Source of the DNA: Sulfurovum sp.
GTDB taxonomy: Bacteria > Campylobacterota > Campylobacteria > Campylobacterales > Sulfurovaceae
Assembly: GCA_023955225.1 (NCBI GenBank)
Contig: JAGSGJ010000021.1
Location: 1-36,825 of the forward strand
Reading direction: 5' to 3'
DNA: 36,825 bases
Position 1 is the stretch's first letter; the number at the start of each line of letters is the position of its first letter. Below, piece by piece: positions 8,323-16,941 of this stretch. Under the pieces are notes generated by a model. That model worked only from the letters and a program-made list of their open reading frames with translations, made no database searches and had not been told where the DNA came from. The position numbers were made by a program, and so were the translations under genes.

Positions 8323-8352
8323 GAAGAAAGTGGTGATGAAAGAGCTTTCTTC
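8323..8352 (-). terminator. Weak hairpin after arsC
   Basis: GAAGAAAG (8323-8330) pairs with CTTTCTTC (8345-8352), an 8-bp stem with a 14-base loop, 30 bp past the arsC stop. The loop is large and there is no U-run, so this is a tentative end of the lolA-rmuC-ppk2-arsC transcript. Confidence 0.3.
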
Positions 8353-8381
8353 ATAAGAAAACCCTTTACATAGGTGAAAGT

Positions 8382-8732
8382 TTAATTTAGCAGATCGATA
8401 ATATTTTCAATAGGACGACCAATAGCAGCTTTACCCTCTTTGATCACAATAGGTCTCTCTATCAGCTTAGGATTTTGTACCATAGCCTCTATGAGTTTGT
8501 CTTCATCTGTTTCTTCTTTAAGATTTAACGCTTTATAGATCTCTTCTTTGGTTCGCATAAGTTCTCTAGCAGAGATTCCTAGCATCTTTAATACTGCTAC
8601 TATCTCTTCTTTACTCGGAGGCGTATCCAAGTATTTGACTACATCTGCATCAATGCCCCTCTCTTCTAAAAGTGTCGCTGCGTTTCTTGATTTAGAGCAT
8701 CTTGGGTTATGCCAGATGGTTACATTTGCCAT
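8382..8732 (-). CDS. arsC: Arsenate reductase-like protein (ArsC, glutaredoxin-linked type)
   Basis: Small thioredoxin-fold protein of the ArsC/Spx/YffB superfamily. The 116 residues carry the ArsC active site HNPRCSKSR with Cys12. They also carry the three arginines that hold arsenate in the E. coli plasmid enzyme: Arg60 (ELMRTKEE), Arg93 (ERPIV) and Arg106 (IGRPIE). All four are present, which favours a real arsenate reductase over Spx-like or YffB-like relatives. No arsR, arsB or acr3 gene is nearby, so it is a stand-alone housekeeping copy. The first 26 bases overlap the 3' end of ppk2, and AAAGGA stands before the ATG, so expression depends on the upstream cluster. Reduction of arsenate is likely; the overlap with a polyphosphate kinase suggests coordination with phosphate or energy state. 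Confidence 0.85.
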   Translation of the reverse strand: MANVTIWHNPRCSKSRNAATLLEERGIDADVVKYLDTPPSKEEIVAVLKMLGISARELMRTKEEIYKALNLKEETDEDKLIEAMVQNPKLIERPIVIKEGKAAIGRPIENIIDLLN

Positions 8733-9555
8733 AGTATTTTCCTTTATTATGTAATTTAACTATTTTTTTATCTACACCGATAATGACACTTTCGTCTTTA
8801 CCTTCATACGCTATGTTTGAAAGTAGGTATCGTACAGCATTAATGCGTGCCCTCTTTTTATCGTCGGCATCCAGTTCACACCAAGGGGCATGATCTGTAC
8901 CTGTAATAGTAAACATTTTATCTCTAAGTATTTCATACTTATCGTAGGCTTCATGTGATTTATAGTCCAGTTCTGAGAGTTTCCAACTTTTAAGTTTATC
9001 ATTTTCTCTGTCTTTAATACGGTTTGCCTGTGTTTTACGTGATATGTTCAGATAAAACTTGAAAAAAAGTACTCCATCATCCCTCAGCATCTCTTCTACA
9101 CCGTTCACCTGTTTGTAAAAGTGATCATGTTGTTCCTGTGTACAGAAACCAAAGATCTGTTCAATACCGGCTCTGTTGTACCAAGATCTATCAAAGAAGA
9201 CTATCTCTCCTGCATTGGGTATCTGTTTTAAGTGACGTTGGAAGTACCACTGTCCCAACTCTTTAGAGTTTGGTTTAGGCAAAGCTACAGAACGTGCTTC
9301 TCTTGGGTTTAGATAATTGTTAAACTCTTTAATGCTTGAGCTTTTCCCTGCAGTATCCATACCTTCAAAAATGACTAAAAGTCTTTTGTTGTTATCGATC
9401 ACCCATTTTTGAAGTTTGACCAGTTCATGCTGAAGTTTTAGGGACTCTTTTTCATAAAACTTGCGTTCTAGATTTCCGGATTTTTTGAAGACTTTAGAAC
9501 GCTTTTCCTGATACTCTGCTAACTGTTTTGTATAGGTTATCTGCTGTCTATTCAT
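8707..9555 (-). CDS. ppk2: Polyphosphate kinase 2 family protein
   Basis: PPK2 enzymes phosphorylate nucleoside mono- or diphosphates with polyphosphate. The 282 residues show the P-loop FEGMDTAGKSSSIKEF (Lys71), the Walker-B-like FFDRSWYNRAG (Asp122, Arg123), and the lid-module region following QWYFQRHLKQIP. A charged N-terminal extension of about 50 residues precedes the domain. The P-loop reads GMDTAGKSS where many class I enzymes have GRDAAGKGG, so subclass and nucleotide preference are uncertain. It overlaps rmuC by 8 bases at its start and arsC by 26 at its end, so all are one transcript. The family is sure. Confidence 0.92.
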   Translation of the reverse strand: MNRQQITYTKQLAEYQEKRSKVFKKSGNLERKFYEKESLKLQHELVKLQKWVIDNNKRLLVIFEGMDTAGKSSSIKEFNNYLNPREARSVALPKPNSKELGQWYFQRHLKQIPNAGEIVFFDRSWYNRAGIEQIFGFCTQEQHDHFYKQVNGVEEMLRDDGVLFFKFYLNISRKTQANRIKDRENDKLKSWKLSELDYKSHEAYDKYEILRDKMFTITGTDHAPWCELDADDKKRARINAVRYLLSNIAYEGKDESVIIGVDKKIVKLHNKGKYYGKCNHLA

Positions 9556-11098
9556 CCTCGTCCCCTCTTAACTCTTTGGGTATATTTTTATTTGTCTGAG
9601 CACCTAATTCTTTCAGCTGCTGTACTTGTCTTACAAGATTTCCTTTTCCGTCACTCAACTTATTACGTGCTGCAGAGAAACTACCCTGTATGCCGTCTAT
9701 CTGTTTTGAGATCTTCATCAGATCTTCAGAGAAACCAACAAACTTGTCATACATGGCACCCGCTCTTCTAGCAATCTCTTGGGCATTTTGGTTTTGACGT
9801 TCATATTTCCATACATTTTCAACGGCTTTCATCGCTACAAGTAACGTAGTAGGTCCTACAAGAAGTATCTTGTTTTTAAAGGCGTTATCGTAAATGCTGC
9901 TGTCATGTTCCAGTGCCACAGCCAAGGCACCTTCTATAGGCATGAACATAAAGATAAAGTCTAAAGTGTTCACCTCTTTTAAACGCTCATAGTTCTTGTT
10001 GGAGAGTCCTTCTACATGTCCCCTGATAGAGGTTAAGTGCGTTGTAAGATGCAGTGCTTTACTTTCTTCATCTCCTGCATTTACATAACGTTCGTATGCC
10101 ACAAGTGAGGTCTTCGCATCGATGATAAGATCTCTATTGTCAGGCAAGTGGACAACAACATCGGGTCGTAAGATCTCATTCTCATCTGTACGCAGACTTA
10201 CTTCGCGTTCAAATTCAAAGCCTTTACGAAGTCCTGAAGCTTGCAATACATTTTCAAGTACCATCTCACCCCAAACCCCTTGCTGCTTACTGTCACCTTT
10301 AAGTGCATTGGTAAGGTTAATGGCATCTTTGCTTATCTTTTCATTGAGCTCTTTGAGTGAGTTTATCTCATTTTTTAACACTGCTCTGTCTTGGCTTTCA
10401 GTGTTATAGGTGTCCGCTACTTGTTTTTTAAACTCTGAGATCTGTGTTTGAAGCGGTTTTATCATATTATCTATGTTTTCTTTTGAGAACTCTGCAAACT
10501 TCTGAGAATTTCCATCAAAGACTTTTTTAGCCAAAGTTTCCAACTCTTCTTTGATCTCTTTTTTATGTGAGAGCATCATCTCTTTCTGTGACAATGTATG
10601 TCGCTCTTCACTTTCAAGTTTCATAAGTAAACGTGCATTATTTGTACGGTATCTACTGTTGTCTTCGAGTATGGTATCTTGACGCTCTTTGAGAATGCTA
10701 TGCTCACTTAACAGTGCTGCATGTCTTTCTTCTGCACTCTCAAGTTTAGCCTTGATTTGGCTTAGTTCTTTTTCTAATTCATTGTATTTACCCTGTAAGG
10801 TCAAAAGCGTTTCATTAGTGGACTTCAGTGTCTCTTTTGTCTCTGCAAATTGTTGTAACTCTTGTTCATTACTTGCATTTTTGATCTTATAGGCTTGAAG
10901 TTCATGCTCTAATGCAGAGATATATTCTGTTTTTTCTTTGTTATCAACCTCTGTATTCCAAAATCTGTCTTTATATATTTTGACTTTCATAGCTGAGACA
11001 ATCACTACAAGTACAATAACTAAGAGTACAACCAATGCCAACCCTGCCATTAACATTAAAGTAGAATCATTCTGTATCTTTAATAATAACTCTTGCAT
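9548..11098 (-). CDS. rmuC: RmuC-family DNA recombination protein
   Basis: RmuC proteins limit inversion at short inverted repeats and carry a nuclease-like fold. The 516 residues begin with a membrane anchor (about 13-37). A long coiled coil (about 50-195, rich in Glu, Lys, Leu, Gln) follows, then the RmuC core from about 200 to 490. The PD-(D/E)xK-like motif is visible as RPDVVVHLPDNRDLIIDAK, with Asp313, Asp327 and Lys329. The sequence GVWGEMVLENVLQASGLRKGFEF is a family hallmark. It starts 2 bp after lolA ends and overlaps ppk2 by 8 bases. Given RmuC's link to inverted repeats, its presence beside two large palindromic elements is notable but may be coincidence. Confidence 0.93.
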   Translation of the reverse strand: MQELLLKIQNDSTLMLMAGLALVVLLVIVLVVIVSAMKVKIYKDRFWNTEVDNKEKTEYISALEHELQAYKIKNASNEQELQQFAETKETLKSTNETLLTLQGKYNELEKELSQIKAKLESAEERHAALLSEHSILKERQDTILEDNSRYRTNNARLLMKLESEERHTLSQKEMMLSHKKEIKEELETLAKKVFDGNSQKFAEFSKENIDNMIKPLQTQISEFKKQVADTYNTESQDRAVLKNEINSLKELNEKISKDAINLTNALKGDSKQQGVWGEMVLENVLQASGLRKGFEFEREVSLRTDENEILRPDVVVHLPDNRDLIIDAKTSLVAYERYVNAGDEESKALHLTTHLTSIRGHVEGLSNKNYERLKEVNTLDFIFMFMPIEGALAVALEHDSSIYDNAFKNKILLVGPTTLLVAMKAVENVWKYERQNQNAQEIARRAGAMYDKFVGFSEDLMKISKQIDGIQGSFSAARNKLSDGKGNLVRQVQQLKELGAQTNKNIPKELRGDEDE

Positions 11099-11100
11099 AC

Positions 11101-11622
11101 TTATCCTCTAATCATGTCATAGTTTTTTGGGTAATTACATTTCATACTTTGTGCAGGTAAATTCCTTTTTCCGTATTTCATACGCTTAAAAACTATCTGA
11201 ACTTTATTATCTAGGTCATCAAAATAAGCGATACTGTGAAGTTTTTGTTTGTTATCGATCTGTATTGTGTATAGTTTATTTTCATATTCTGCTACATAAA
11301 TATTTTCACTATGTGGTTTTGCTTGTTTTAATATCTTCGAGATATCTATCCCTTTTGCTATACGATACGCAGAAACCTGTTCCAGGTCATGGTCTACAAC
11401 AATCAGTTCCAAACCATTGGTACATACCTCTTTTTGTGTAGGTTCTTTATAGCTCCATTTAAAAAGTGTTTCATTTGAAAAACGTACTTTCCCACTGTAC
11501 GTAATCACTTTTTCTTTTGTATTTGTTATTTTCTGTGTAAAATCTGCTTGAAAGTTTTCTGGTAATTCTATGTTGGCAGAGAGCATAGAAATTGCCAATA
11601 ACAGTAACGATAATAGTCTCAT
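11101..11622 (-). CDS. lolA: Outer-membrane lipoprotein carrier LolA
   Basis: Periplasmic chaperone that takes lipoproteins from the Lol ABC transporter to the outer membrane. The 173 residues start with a Sec signal peptide (MRLLSLLLLAISMLSA). LolA landmarks follow: NFQADFTQKITNTKEKVITYSGKV, then FKWSYKEP (the W-x-Y-x-x-P seen in LolA), ELIVVDHDLEQVSAYRI, and a C-terminal IVFKRMKYGKRNLPAQSM. It is divergent from secA across 174 bp, and a LolC/E permease gene follows secA, so export and lipoprotein sorting genes are grouped. It leads the lolA-rmuC-ppk2-arsC cluster. The call is firm from motifs and length. Confidence 0.9.
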   Translation of the reverse strand: MRLLSLLLLAISMLSANIELPENFQADFTQKITNTKEKVITYSGKVRFSNETLFKWSYKEPTQKEVCTNGLELIVVDHDLEQVSAYRIAKGIDISKILKQAKPHSENIYVAEYENKLYTIQIDNKQKLHSIAYFDDLDNKVQIVFKRMKYGKRNLPAQSMKCNYPKNYDMIRG

Positions 11623-11796
11623 TCTTTTTCCTTTTATACTTTGAAATATACCTAAATAGCACTTGTATCGTGTTAATATATGTCATATTGTCATAAAATT
11701 GTGAGGCAAGCGTGTGAAGCGTTCACCCTTTCCTAACGGAATATTAATCACTATTTAGATAAAATAATCCCAATTTATGCAAAGGCAACACCTACA

Positions 11797-14433
11797 ATGA
11801 TAAAAAGCGTACTCAAACTCTTTGGCACACAAAATGACAAGATCGTAAAAAGCTATCTCAAAAAAGTAAAAAACATCAATATGCTTGAAGCTCAGTATGA
11901 AGTAATGGATGATGAAGCACTCAAAGCTGTATTTGAAACACTTAAAAATGAAGTGCAAAGTGGCACTAAAACTTTAGACGATGTACTTTACGACTCTTTT
12001 GCCATCACAAGAGAAGCTGCGAAACGTGCTTTGGGCATGAGACACTATGATGTGCAGATGGTTGGAGGTATGGTACTCAACGATGGTAATATTGCAGAGA
12101 TGAAAACAGGTGAAGGTAAAACACTTGTGGCAACACTTGCTGTTGTGCTCAATTCCATGACAGGTAAAGGTGTAAATGTTATTACCGTCAATGACTACCT
12201 TGCAAAAAGAGACTCCGAAGAGATGGGTAAACTATATGAGTTTTTAGGTTACAGCGTAGGATGTCTCACCGCTGATATACATGATGACATGGGTAGGAAA
12301 GCACAATACGATGCAGATATTACCTATGGAACGAACAACGAATATGGTTTTGATTACCTTCGTGACAACATGAAAGTAAGAGCTGAAGAGAAAGTACAAC
12401 GTGAACACAACTATGCCATCGTTGATGAAGTAGACTCCATCCTCATAGATGAAGCCAGAACACCACTTATCATCTCTGGACCTACACAACGTGACCATAA
12501 CCACTACGCTAGAGCAGACAGCATCGCCAAGCAAATGGAACGTGGAGAAAAAATAGAAACTAAAGCCGGTGAACCTGAGCAGACTACGGGTGATTTCATC
12601 GTTGATGAAAAAAACAGAACTATTGTGATGACAGAAGACGGGCTTCAAAAAGCGCAAGACCTCTTTGAAGTTGAAAACCTCTATAACCTAGAAAATGCCG
12701 TACTCTCTCATCACCTTGACCAAGCACTAAAAGCACACTACATCTTCGAAAAAGATGTTGACTATGTCGTACAAAACAATGAAATCATTATCGTTGATGA
12801 GTTTACAGGAAGACTCTCTGAGGGTCGTAGATATTCTGAAGGATTGCATCAGGCACTTGAATCCAAGGAAGGTGTGGAAGTGCAGGAAGAGTCACAGACA
12901 CTTGCAGAGATCACTTACCAGAACTACTTTAGACTCTATAAAAAACTTGCCGGTATGACAGGTACAGCACAAACTGAAGCCACGGAATTTTCACAGATCT
13001 ATAGCCTTGATGTTATTTCTATCCCAACCAATGTACCTGTCGAAAGACTAGACAAGAATGACCTCATCTATAACACAGAACGTGAAAAGATGGACGCTGT
13101 GGTAAGCAGAGTGAAAGAACTCAATGAAAAAGGACAGCCGGTACTCATAGGTACAGCCTCCATTGAAAAATCTGAAATGATCCATGAGAGACTGAAAAAA
13201 GAGAAGATCGTTCATAACATCCTCAATGCTAAAAATCACGCACAAGAAGCAGAGATCATCATCAATGCCGGACAAAAAGCTGCGGTCACTGTTGCGACTA
13301 ACATGGCAGGACGCGGGGTTGACATCAAGATAGATGACGAGGTAAGAAGCCTTGGCGGACTAATGATACTTGGTACAGAGCGTCATGAGAGTAGACGTAT
13401 AGACAATCAGCTCAGAGGTCGTTCAGGACGTCAGGGTGATCCCGGAGAGACTCAATTCTTCCTCAGTCTAGATGACAATCTTCTTCGTATTTTTGGCGGA
13501 GAGAAGATCAGAAACATCATGAACAGACTTGGTGTGGAAGATGGTGAATACATCGACTCCAAGATCGTTACACGTTCAGTAGAGAAAGCGCAGAAAAAAG
13601 TAGAGAACCAACACTATGAGTCAAGAAAACACATCTTGGAGTATGATGATGTAGCCAATCACCAGAGAAAGGCGATCTACGCATTTAGAAACCAGCTTCT
13701 TGATCCTGAATTTGACATTGATGCCAAGATCAAAGAGAATCGTGCAGAATACATAGACTACCTTTTAACAGAATCTGAGATCTTTGCAGGTATGCCGACA
13801 GAGGACTTTGATGTCGAGAGACTTGCTGCATTGATCAAAGAAGAACTTCATATCGAAGTCCAAAGCGAACAGTTCAAAGACAAAGAGACAGAAGAGATCA
13901 TTTCTATGATCACGGAAATGATGGAGAACCTCTATGAAGCGAAAATGTCTCAGATCGATCCGGGACAAAGACAAGAGATAGAACGTATCCTATACCTTCA
14001 GGTACTTGATCCACAGTGGAGAGATCACCTTTATGAGATGGATGTACTTAAAACAGGTATCGGACTTAGAGGATATAACCAAAAAGACCCATTGACTGAG
14101 TACAAACAAGACAGTTACAAACTCTTTACAGATCTTGTAGTGCGCATCAAACTTGAAGCAGTGAAGGTACTTCAGCTTGTACAATTCGATTTTGAATCTC
14201 CTGAAGAAGAAGAGGCTGCGGTTGAGCAGATCAGAGAAGAGCTAGAGAGTGATGTTGCGAATACGACACTCAATCAGTCTTATGAAGAAGGTGTCATTAC
14301 TGAAGATCTAAGTCTCAAACCTATCACCGCAACAAAAAAGCCTAAAAGAAATGACCCGTGCCCATGTGGTTCAGGTAAGAAATACAAAAACTGTTGTGGA
14401 CAGAGCGGACCTAAAAAAGGTCTCTTGGCATAA
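11797..14433 (+). CDS. secA: Preprotein translocase ATPase SecA
   Basis: Motor ATPase that drives unfolded proteins through SecYEG. The 878 residues carry Walker A in EMKTGEGKTLVATLA (Lys108), the VITVNDYLAKRDSEEMG segment, and Walker B and DEAD-like DEVDSILIDEARTPLIISGP. The preprotein cross-linking domain, motif VI QLRGRSGRQGDPGETQFFLSL and the helical scaffold follow. The C-terminal zinc-binding tail is CPCGSGKKYKNCCG. All expected parts are present, and the length is normal for Campylobacterota. A candidate -10 (TAAAAT) lies about 30 bp before the ATG; the ribosome-binding site is weak (AAAGG, 13 bases away). The stop codon overlaps the next start by one base, coupling it to the LolC/E gene. 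Confidence 0.98.
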   Translation: MIKSVLKLFGTQNDKIVKSYLKKVKNINMLEAQYEVMDDEALKAVFETLKNEVQSGTKTLDDVLYDSFAITREAAKRALGMRHYDVQMVGGMVLNDGNIAEMKTGEGKTLVATLAVVLNSMTGKGVNVITVNDYLAKRDSEEMGKLYEFLGYSVGCLTADIHDDMGRKAQYDADITYGTNNEYGFDYLRDNMKVRAEEKVQREHNYAIVDEVDSILIDEARTPLIISGPTQRDHNHYARADSIAKQMERGEKIETKAGEPEQTTGDFIVDEKNRTIVMTEDGLQKAQDLFEVENLYNLENAVLSHHLDQALKAHYIFEKDVDYVVQNNEIIIVDEFTGRLSEGRRYSEGLHQALESKEGVEVQEESQTLAEITYQNYFRLYKKLAGMTGTAQTEATEFSQIYSLDVISIPTNVPVERLDKNDLIYNTEREKMDAVVSRVKELNEKGQPVLIGTASIEKSEMIHERLKKEKIVHNILNAKNHAQEAEIIINAGQKAAVTVATNMAGRGVDIKIDDEVRSLGGLMILGTERHESRRIDNQLRGRSGRQGDPGETQFFLSLDDNLLRIFGGEKIRNIMNRLGVEDGEYIDSKIVTRSVEKAQKKVENQHYESRKHILEYDDVANHQRKAIYAFRNQLLDPEFDIDAKIKENRAEYIDYLLTESEIFAGMPTEDFDVERLAALIKEELHIEVQSEQFKDKETEEIISMITEMMENLYEAKMSQIDPGQRQEIERILYLQVLDPQWRDHLYEMDVLKTGIGLRGYNQKDPLTEYKQDSYKLFTDLVVRIKLEAVKVLQLVQFDFESPEEEEAAVEQIREELESDVANTTLNQSYEEGVITEDLSLKPITATKKPKRNDPCPCGSGKKYKNCCGQSGPKKGLLA

Positions 14434-15659
14434 TGTCCGCACCTACCAGAATCTCCTCGCCTAATACAAAGTTTATTAGGCATATCATCAAACACTATCT
14501 CAAATACGATAAAGAAAATCCTTTTATCTTTATCTCTGCAATGTTAGCTTTCTTAGGTATTGCTGCAGGTGTGATGGTACTGATGATCGCCATGGGGATC
14601 ATGAACGGGACGCAAAAAGAGTTTACCAAAAAGCTTTTTGTGATGAATTATCCTCTTACAGTACTTCCCTTGGAAGAAAATGCCGTCAATGATACGCTCA
14701 TCACTTCACTGGGGGAAAAATTCCCTCACCTTCAATTCAGTCCTTATTACACCACTCAGGTTATCACGAAAAATGACGGTGCCGTGCAAGGTTCTTTGGT
14801 CTATGGTGTAGATTTTGATAAAGAGAGCAAGATCAACGCCATCTTTAAAGAAGCAACAGGCCAGGAAACAAGTAAGTTCAGGGTTGTGATAGGTGAAGGA
14901 CTCTCTTTTGAAATGAATGCCCCTAAAGGTGAGAAGGTCACACTTTACTTTTCAGAGCAACAAGCTATCGGTTTTGGGACGATGCCACTTCAAAAACGTT
15001 TTATTGTAGACGGTATTTTCAAATCTGGTCTTAAAGCCTATGACAAAGCGATCATGTATACTTCTTTAGAGGCATTTGAAAAACTGCTTGATCGTAAACA
15101 TGGAAGCTATGATGGACTGCATATCTATACTGAAAATCCTCTCGATGAAATAGCCGATATAAAGAGTGCTTTACCTGAAATGGTCGTTATAGAAGGTTGG
15201 TGGCAACAAAATGGGAACTTCTTTGCAGCGATGGAAATGGAGAAAAAAGCACTTTTCCTGGTCTTGCTGCTCATCATTCTTGTAGCCTCACTCAACATTA
15301 TTTCATCTCTACTGATGACAGTGATGAGCCGAAGAAGAGAGATAGCCCTTATGCGCACCCTGGGTGCCACAAAGATCGAGATCAAAGCGATCTTCTTTAG
15401 ATTAGGCCTGATTATAGGAAGTGCAGGCATTGTGGCCGGTACACTTCTTGGTGGACTTGGTATTTGGCTACTCACCACTTTTGACATTATCTCTATGCCT
15501 GCTGATGTGTACGGTACTTCAAAATTACCTGTTGATCTCACCTTAAATGATTTTGGACTTATCATTTTAGGTACAAGTATTATTATCCTGCTCTCGGCCC
15601 TCTATCCAGCGAAGAAAGCATCTCAGACGGATCCTTTAACTGTACTCAGAAATGAGTAG
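14433..15659 (+). CDS. Lipoprotein-releasing ABC transporter permease, LolC/E family
   Basis: Membrane subunit of the LolCDE machine that extracts lipoproteins from the inner membrane. The 408 residues have a first transmembrane helix at about 31-57 and a large periplasmic MacB-like domain (about 60-270). Three more helices lie at about 272-300, 322-352 and 372-395. The FtsX-type MTVMSRRREIALMRTLGATKIEI loop links helices 2 and 3, and the family C-terminus YPAKKASQTDPLTVLRNE is present. Its ATG overlaps the secA stop (TAATG). The LolD ATPase and a second permease are absent here; relatives in this phylum often have a single LolC/E-type permease. I leave the symbol open because C and E cannot be told apart. 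Confidence 0.9.
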   Translation: MSAPTRISSPNTKFIRHIIKHYLKYDKENPFIFISAMLAFLGIAAGVMVLMIAMGIMNGTQKEFTKKLFVMNYPLTVLPLEENAVNDTLITSLGEKFPHLQFSPYYTTQVITKNDGAVQGSLVYGVDFDKESKINAIFKEATGQETSKFRVVIGEGLSFEMNAPKGEKVTLYFSEQQAIGFGTMPLQKRFIVDGIFKSGLKAYDKAIMYTSLEAFEKLLDRKHGSYDGLHIYTENPLDEIADIKSALPEMVVIEGWWQQNGNFFAAMEMEKKALFLVLLLIILVASLNIISSLLMTVMSRRREIALMRTLGATKIEIKAIFFRLGLIIGSAGIVAGTLLGGLGIWLLTTFDIISMPADVYGTSKLPVDLTLNDFGLIILGTSIIILLSALYPAKKASQTDPLTVLRNE

Positions 15660-15672
15660 ATAACAATTATCT
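15658..15672. terminator. Short hairpin between convergent genes
   Basis: AGATAA (15658-15663) and TTATCT (15667-15672) form a 6-bp stem with a CAA loop. It fills the 13 bp between the LolC/E stop and the stop of the converging repeat-protein gene. It is too short and AT-rich to be a convincing terminator. Confidence 0.3.
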
Positions 15673-16623
15673 CTAATCAAACATATCCATGACTGTGTTT
15701 CCATGTTCAAATACATCGAAAAGAGAAGCTTCCTCCTCCTCTTCAAAAATGTTAAAAGGGGAGTCATCAAACACACCAAACATTGTGTTATACATTTTAG
15801 AAGAGTTATACATCATCCCTGTCATAAATTGTGCGGATTGACCAGAGTACTTGGCCCCTTGATAGAATTTAGTACCTGTATCCATAATACCCCCAAGTGG
15901 AGTCGATCCCAAAAAGCTATCATCTTTTTTCTCTGTAGATCCAAAAACACTAGGCAATTCCAAATCCATACCTATGGTATCTCCAAATGTACTCAGGCTA
16001 TTACTAAGTGAAAAACCTTCATCTTTTTTTGGTTTATCTTCCAAACGTAATGTTTGTTTGATACTTGAAAGTGCACTGTCCATATCTAAACCATCTTCTA
16101 AACCAAGTTTTTCTTTTACATCATTCATTCTTTTATCTAGTGAACTTTCATATTTTGGAACCTGATAGTCAATATTTAATTCATCTCTTATATTGTCTAA
16201 TTTTTTAACTTCAGCACTGGGTTCTTGTATATTTAACGCTTCCCTCATTTTTTTGACTTTTATCTCTTTTGCACTAAGTTTAGGTGCTTGTATATTTAAT
16301 TCTCTTCGTATTCTTTCTATTTCACTCTCTTGTTTGCTTACTTTCTTTACTACATTTTTTTTAGGGGATTTTTTCTTCTTTTCTACGTGTTTTAGATCTA
16401 AGTTCTTAGACTTTTCTAGCGGTTCATCTTCTATACGGTATGGGTTCTTCATCTCCTGAAAAGCATCTTCTTCAGGAACAGTCAATGCCTTTTCCATCGG
16501 TAAAAGTTCGCTGTCTATACCAGAAGACACTTCTGAACTTTCATCTTGTATCGTGTATGGAGTCTTCATACCTGCCCAAATAAAAACACTCAGCCCTAGT
16601 GTGATTAAAAGAATTTTTTTCAT
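15673..16623 (-). CDS. Exported protein with five internal helical repeats, unknown function
   Basis: I do not recognise this 316-residue protein. A signal peptide (MKKILLITLGLSVFIWAG) suggests export to the periplasm. Two copies of MK(T/N)PY(T/R)I(Q/E)DE follow at 19-28 and 58-67, then a Lys-rich stretch (79-96). Five imperfect repeats then begin at residues 102, 123, 142, 166 and 185: IERIRRELNIQAP, VKKMREALNIQEP, LDNIRDELNIDYQ, MNDVKEKLGLEDG and LSSIKQTLRLEDK. The shared pattern is an amphipathic helix ending in L-x-(I/L)-(Q/E/D). The last third is rich in Ser, Gly, Met and Phe and ends with an acidic tail. It converges with the LolC/E gene, and the AsmA-like gene lies upstream beyond a palindromic element. 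An envelope scaffold or binding protein is a guess; coding nature is clear. Confidence 0.75.
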   Translation of the reverse strand: MKKILLITLGLSVFIWAGMKTPYTIQDESSEVSSGIDSELLPMEKALTVPEEDAFQEMKNPYRIEDEPLEKSKNLDLKHVEKKKKSPKKNVVKKVSKQESEIERIRRELNIQAPKLSAKEIKVKKMREALNIQEPSAEVKKLDNIRDELNIDYQVPKYESSLDKRMNDVKEKLGLEDGLDMDSALSSIKQTLRLEDKPKKDEGFSLSNSLSTFGDTIGMDLELPSVFGSTEKKDDSFLGSTPLGGIMDTGTKFYQGAKYSGQSAQFMTGMMYNSSKMYNTMFGVFDDSPFNIFEEEEEASLFDVFEHGNTVMDMFD

Positions 16624-16669
16624 TGTATTATTCTGCCTTGTGATCTAACTAATATCTTCATTATACACT

Positions 16670-16939
16670 ATTGAACCCTCAGAATAACCTAGGTGTGCAT
16701 AATGGGTTTTGCAAATGTAAGGTTTTGCAAGAGGCTTTCAAGTCCTAGCCAAAGCTAAGATGAAGTAAGCATCTTGTGAAAGATTGCGTTTGCAAAGCCC
16801 ACCCTTTGGGCATCGCTAGCTTTCGCCTATGCTTCGTTACTCTTTTTCGACTTAGCTATAGCTAGGACTTCAAAAAAGTGCCTAGCCTAGACAAAAGCTA
16901 GCGATGTTATGAGCACCTAGGTTATTCTGAGGGTTCAAT
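16670..16939. repeat. 270-bp composite palindrome with perfect 26-bp terminal inverted repeats
   Basis: The 318 bp between two minus-strand genes is almost entirely this element. Outer arms at 16670-16695 and 16914-16939 are perfect reverse complements over 26 bp. Inside are further inverted pairs: a 13-bp perfect pair 16811-16823 with 16894-16906, and AAGTCCTAGC plus AGCTAAG (16740-16759) against 16851-16870. An imperfect pair GGGTTTTGCAAA against TTTGCAAAGCCC lies further in, near 16704 and 16790. GGTTTTGCAA is also directly repeated at 16705 and 16721. GCTAGC palindromes recur. The right end stops 2 bp from the AsmA-like stop codon. There is no ORF and no obvious target duplication. It could be a MITE-like element or an RNA-folding spacer; the symmetry is seen, the origin inferred. 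Confidence 0.75.
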
Positions 16940-16941
16940 TC

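Noticed and set aside
12244..12657. 137-codon open frame antisense to secA
   Set aside because: It lies wholly inside secA, shows no domain pattern or start signal, and is explained by secA codon use on the other strand.
16670..16939. Insertion sequence
   Set aside because: Terminal inverted repeats are present, but there is no transposase or remnant and no clear target-site duplication.
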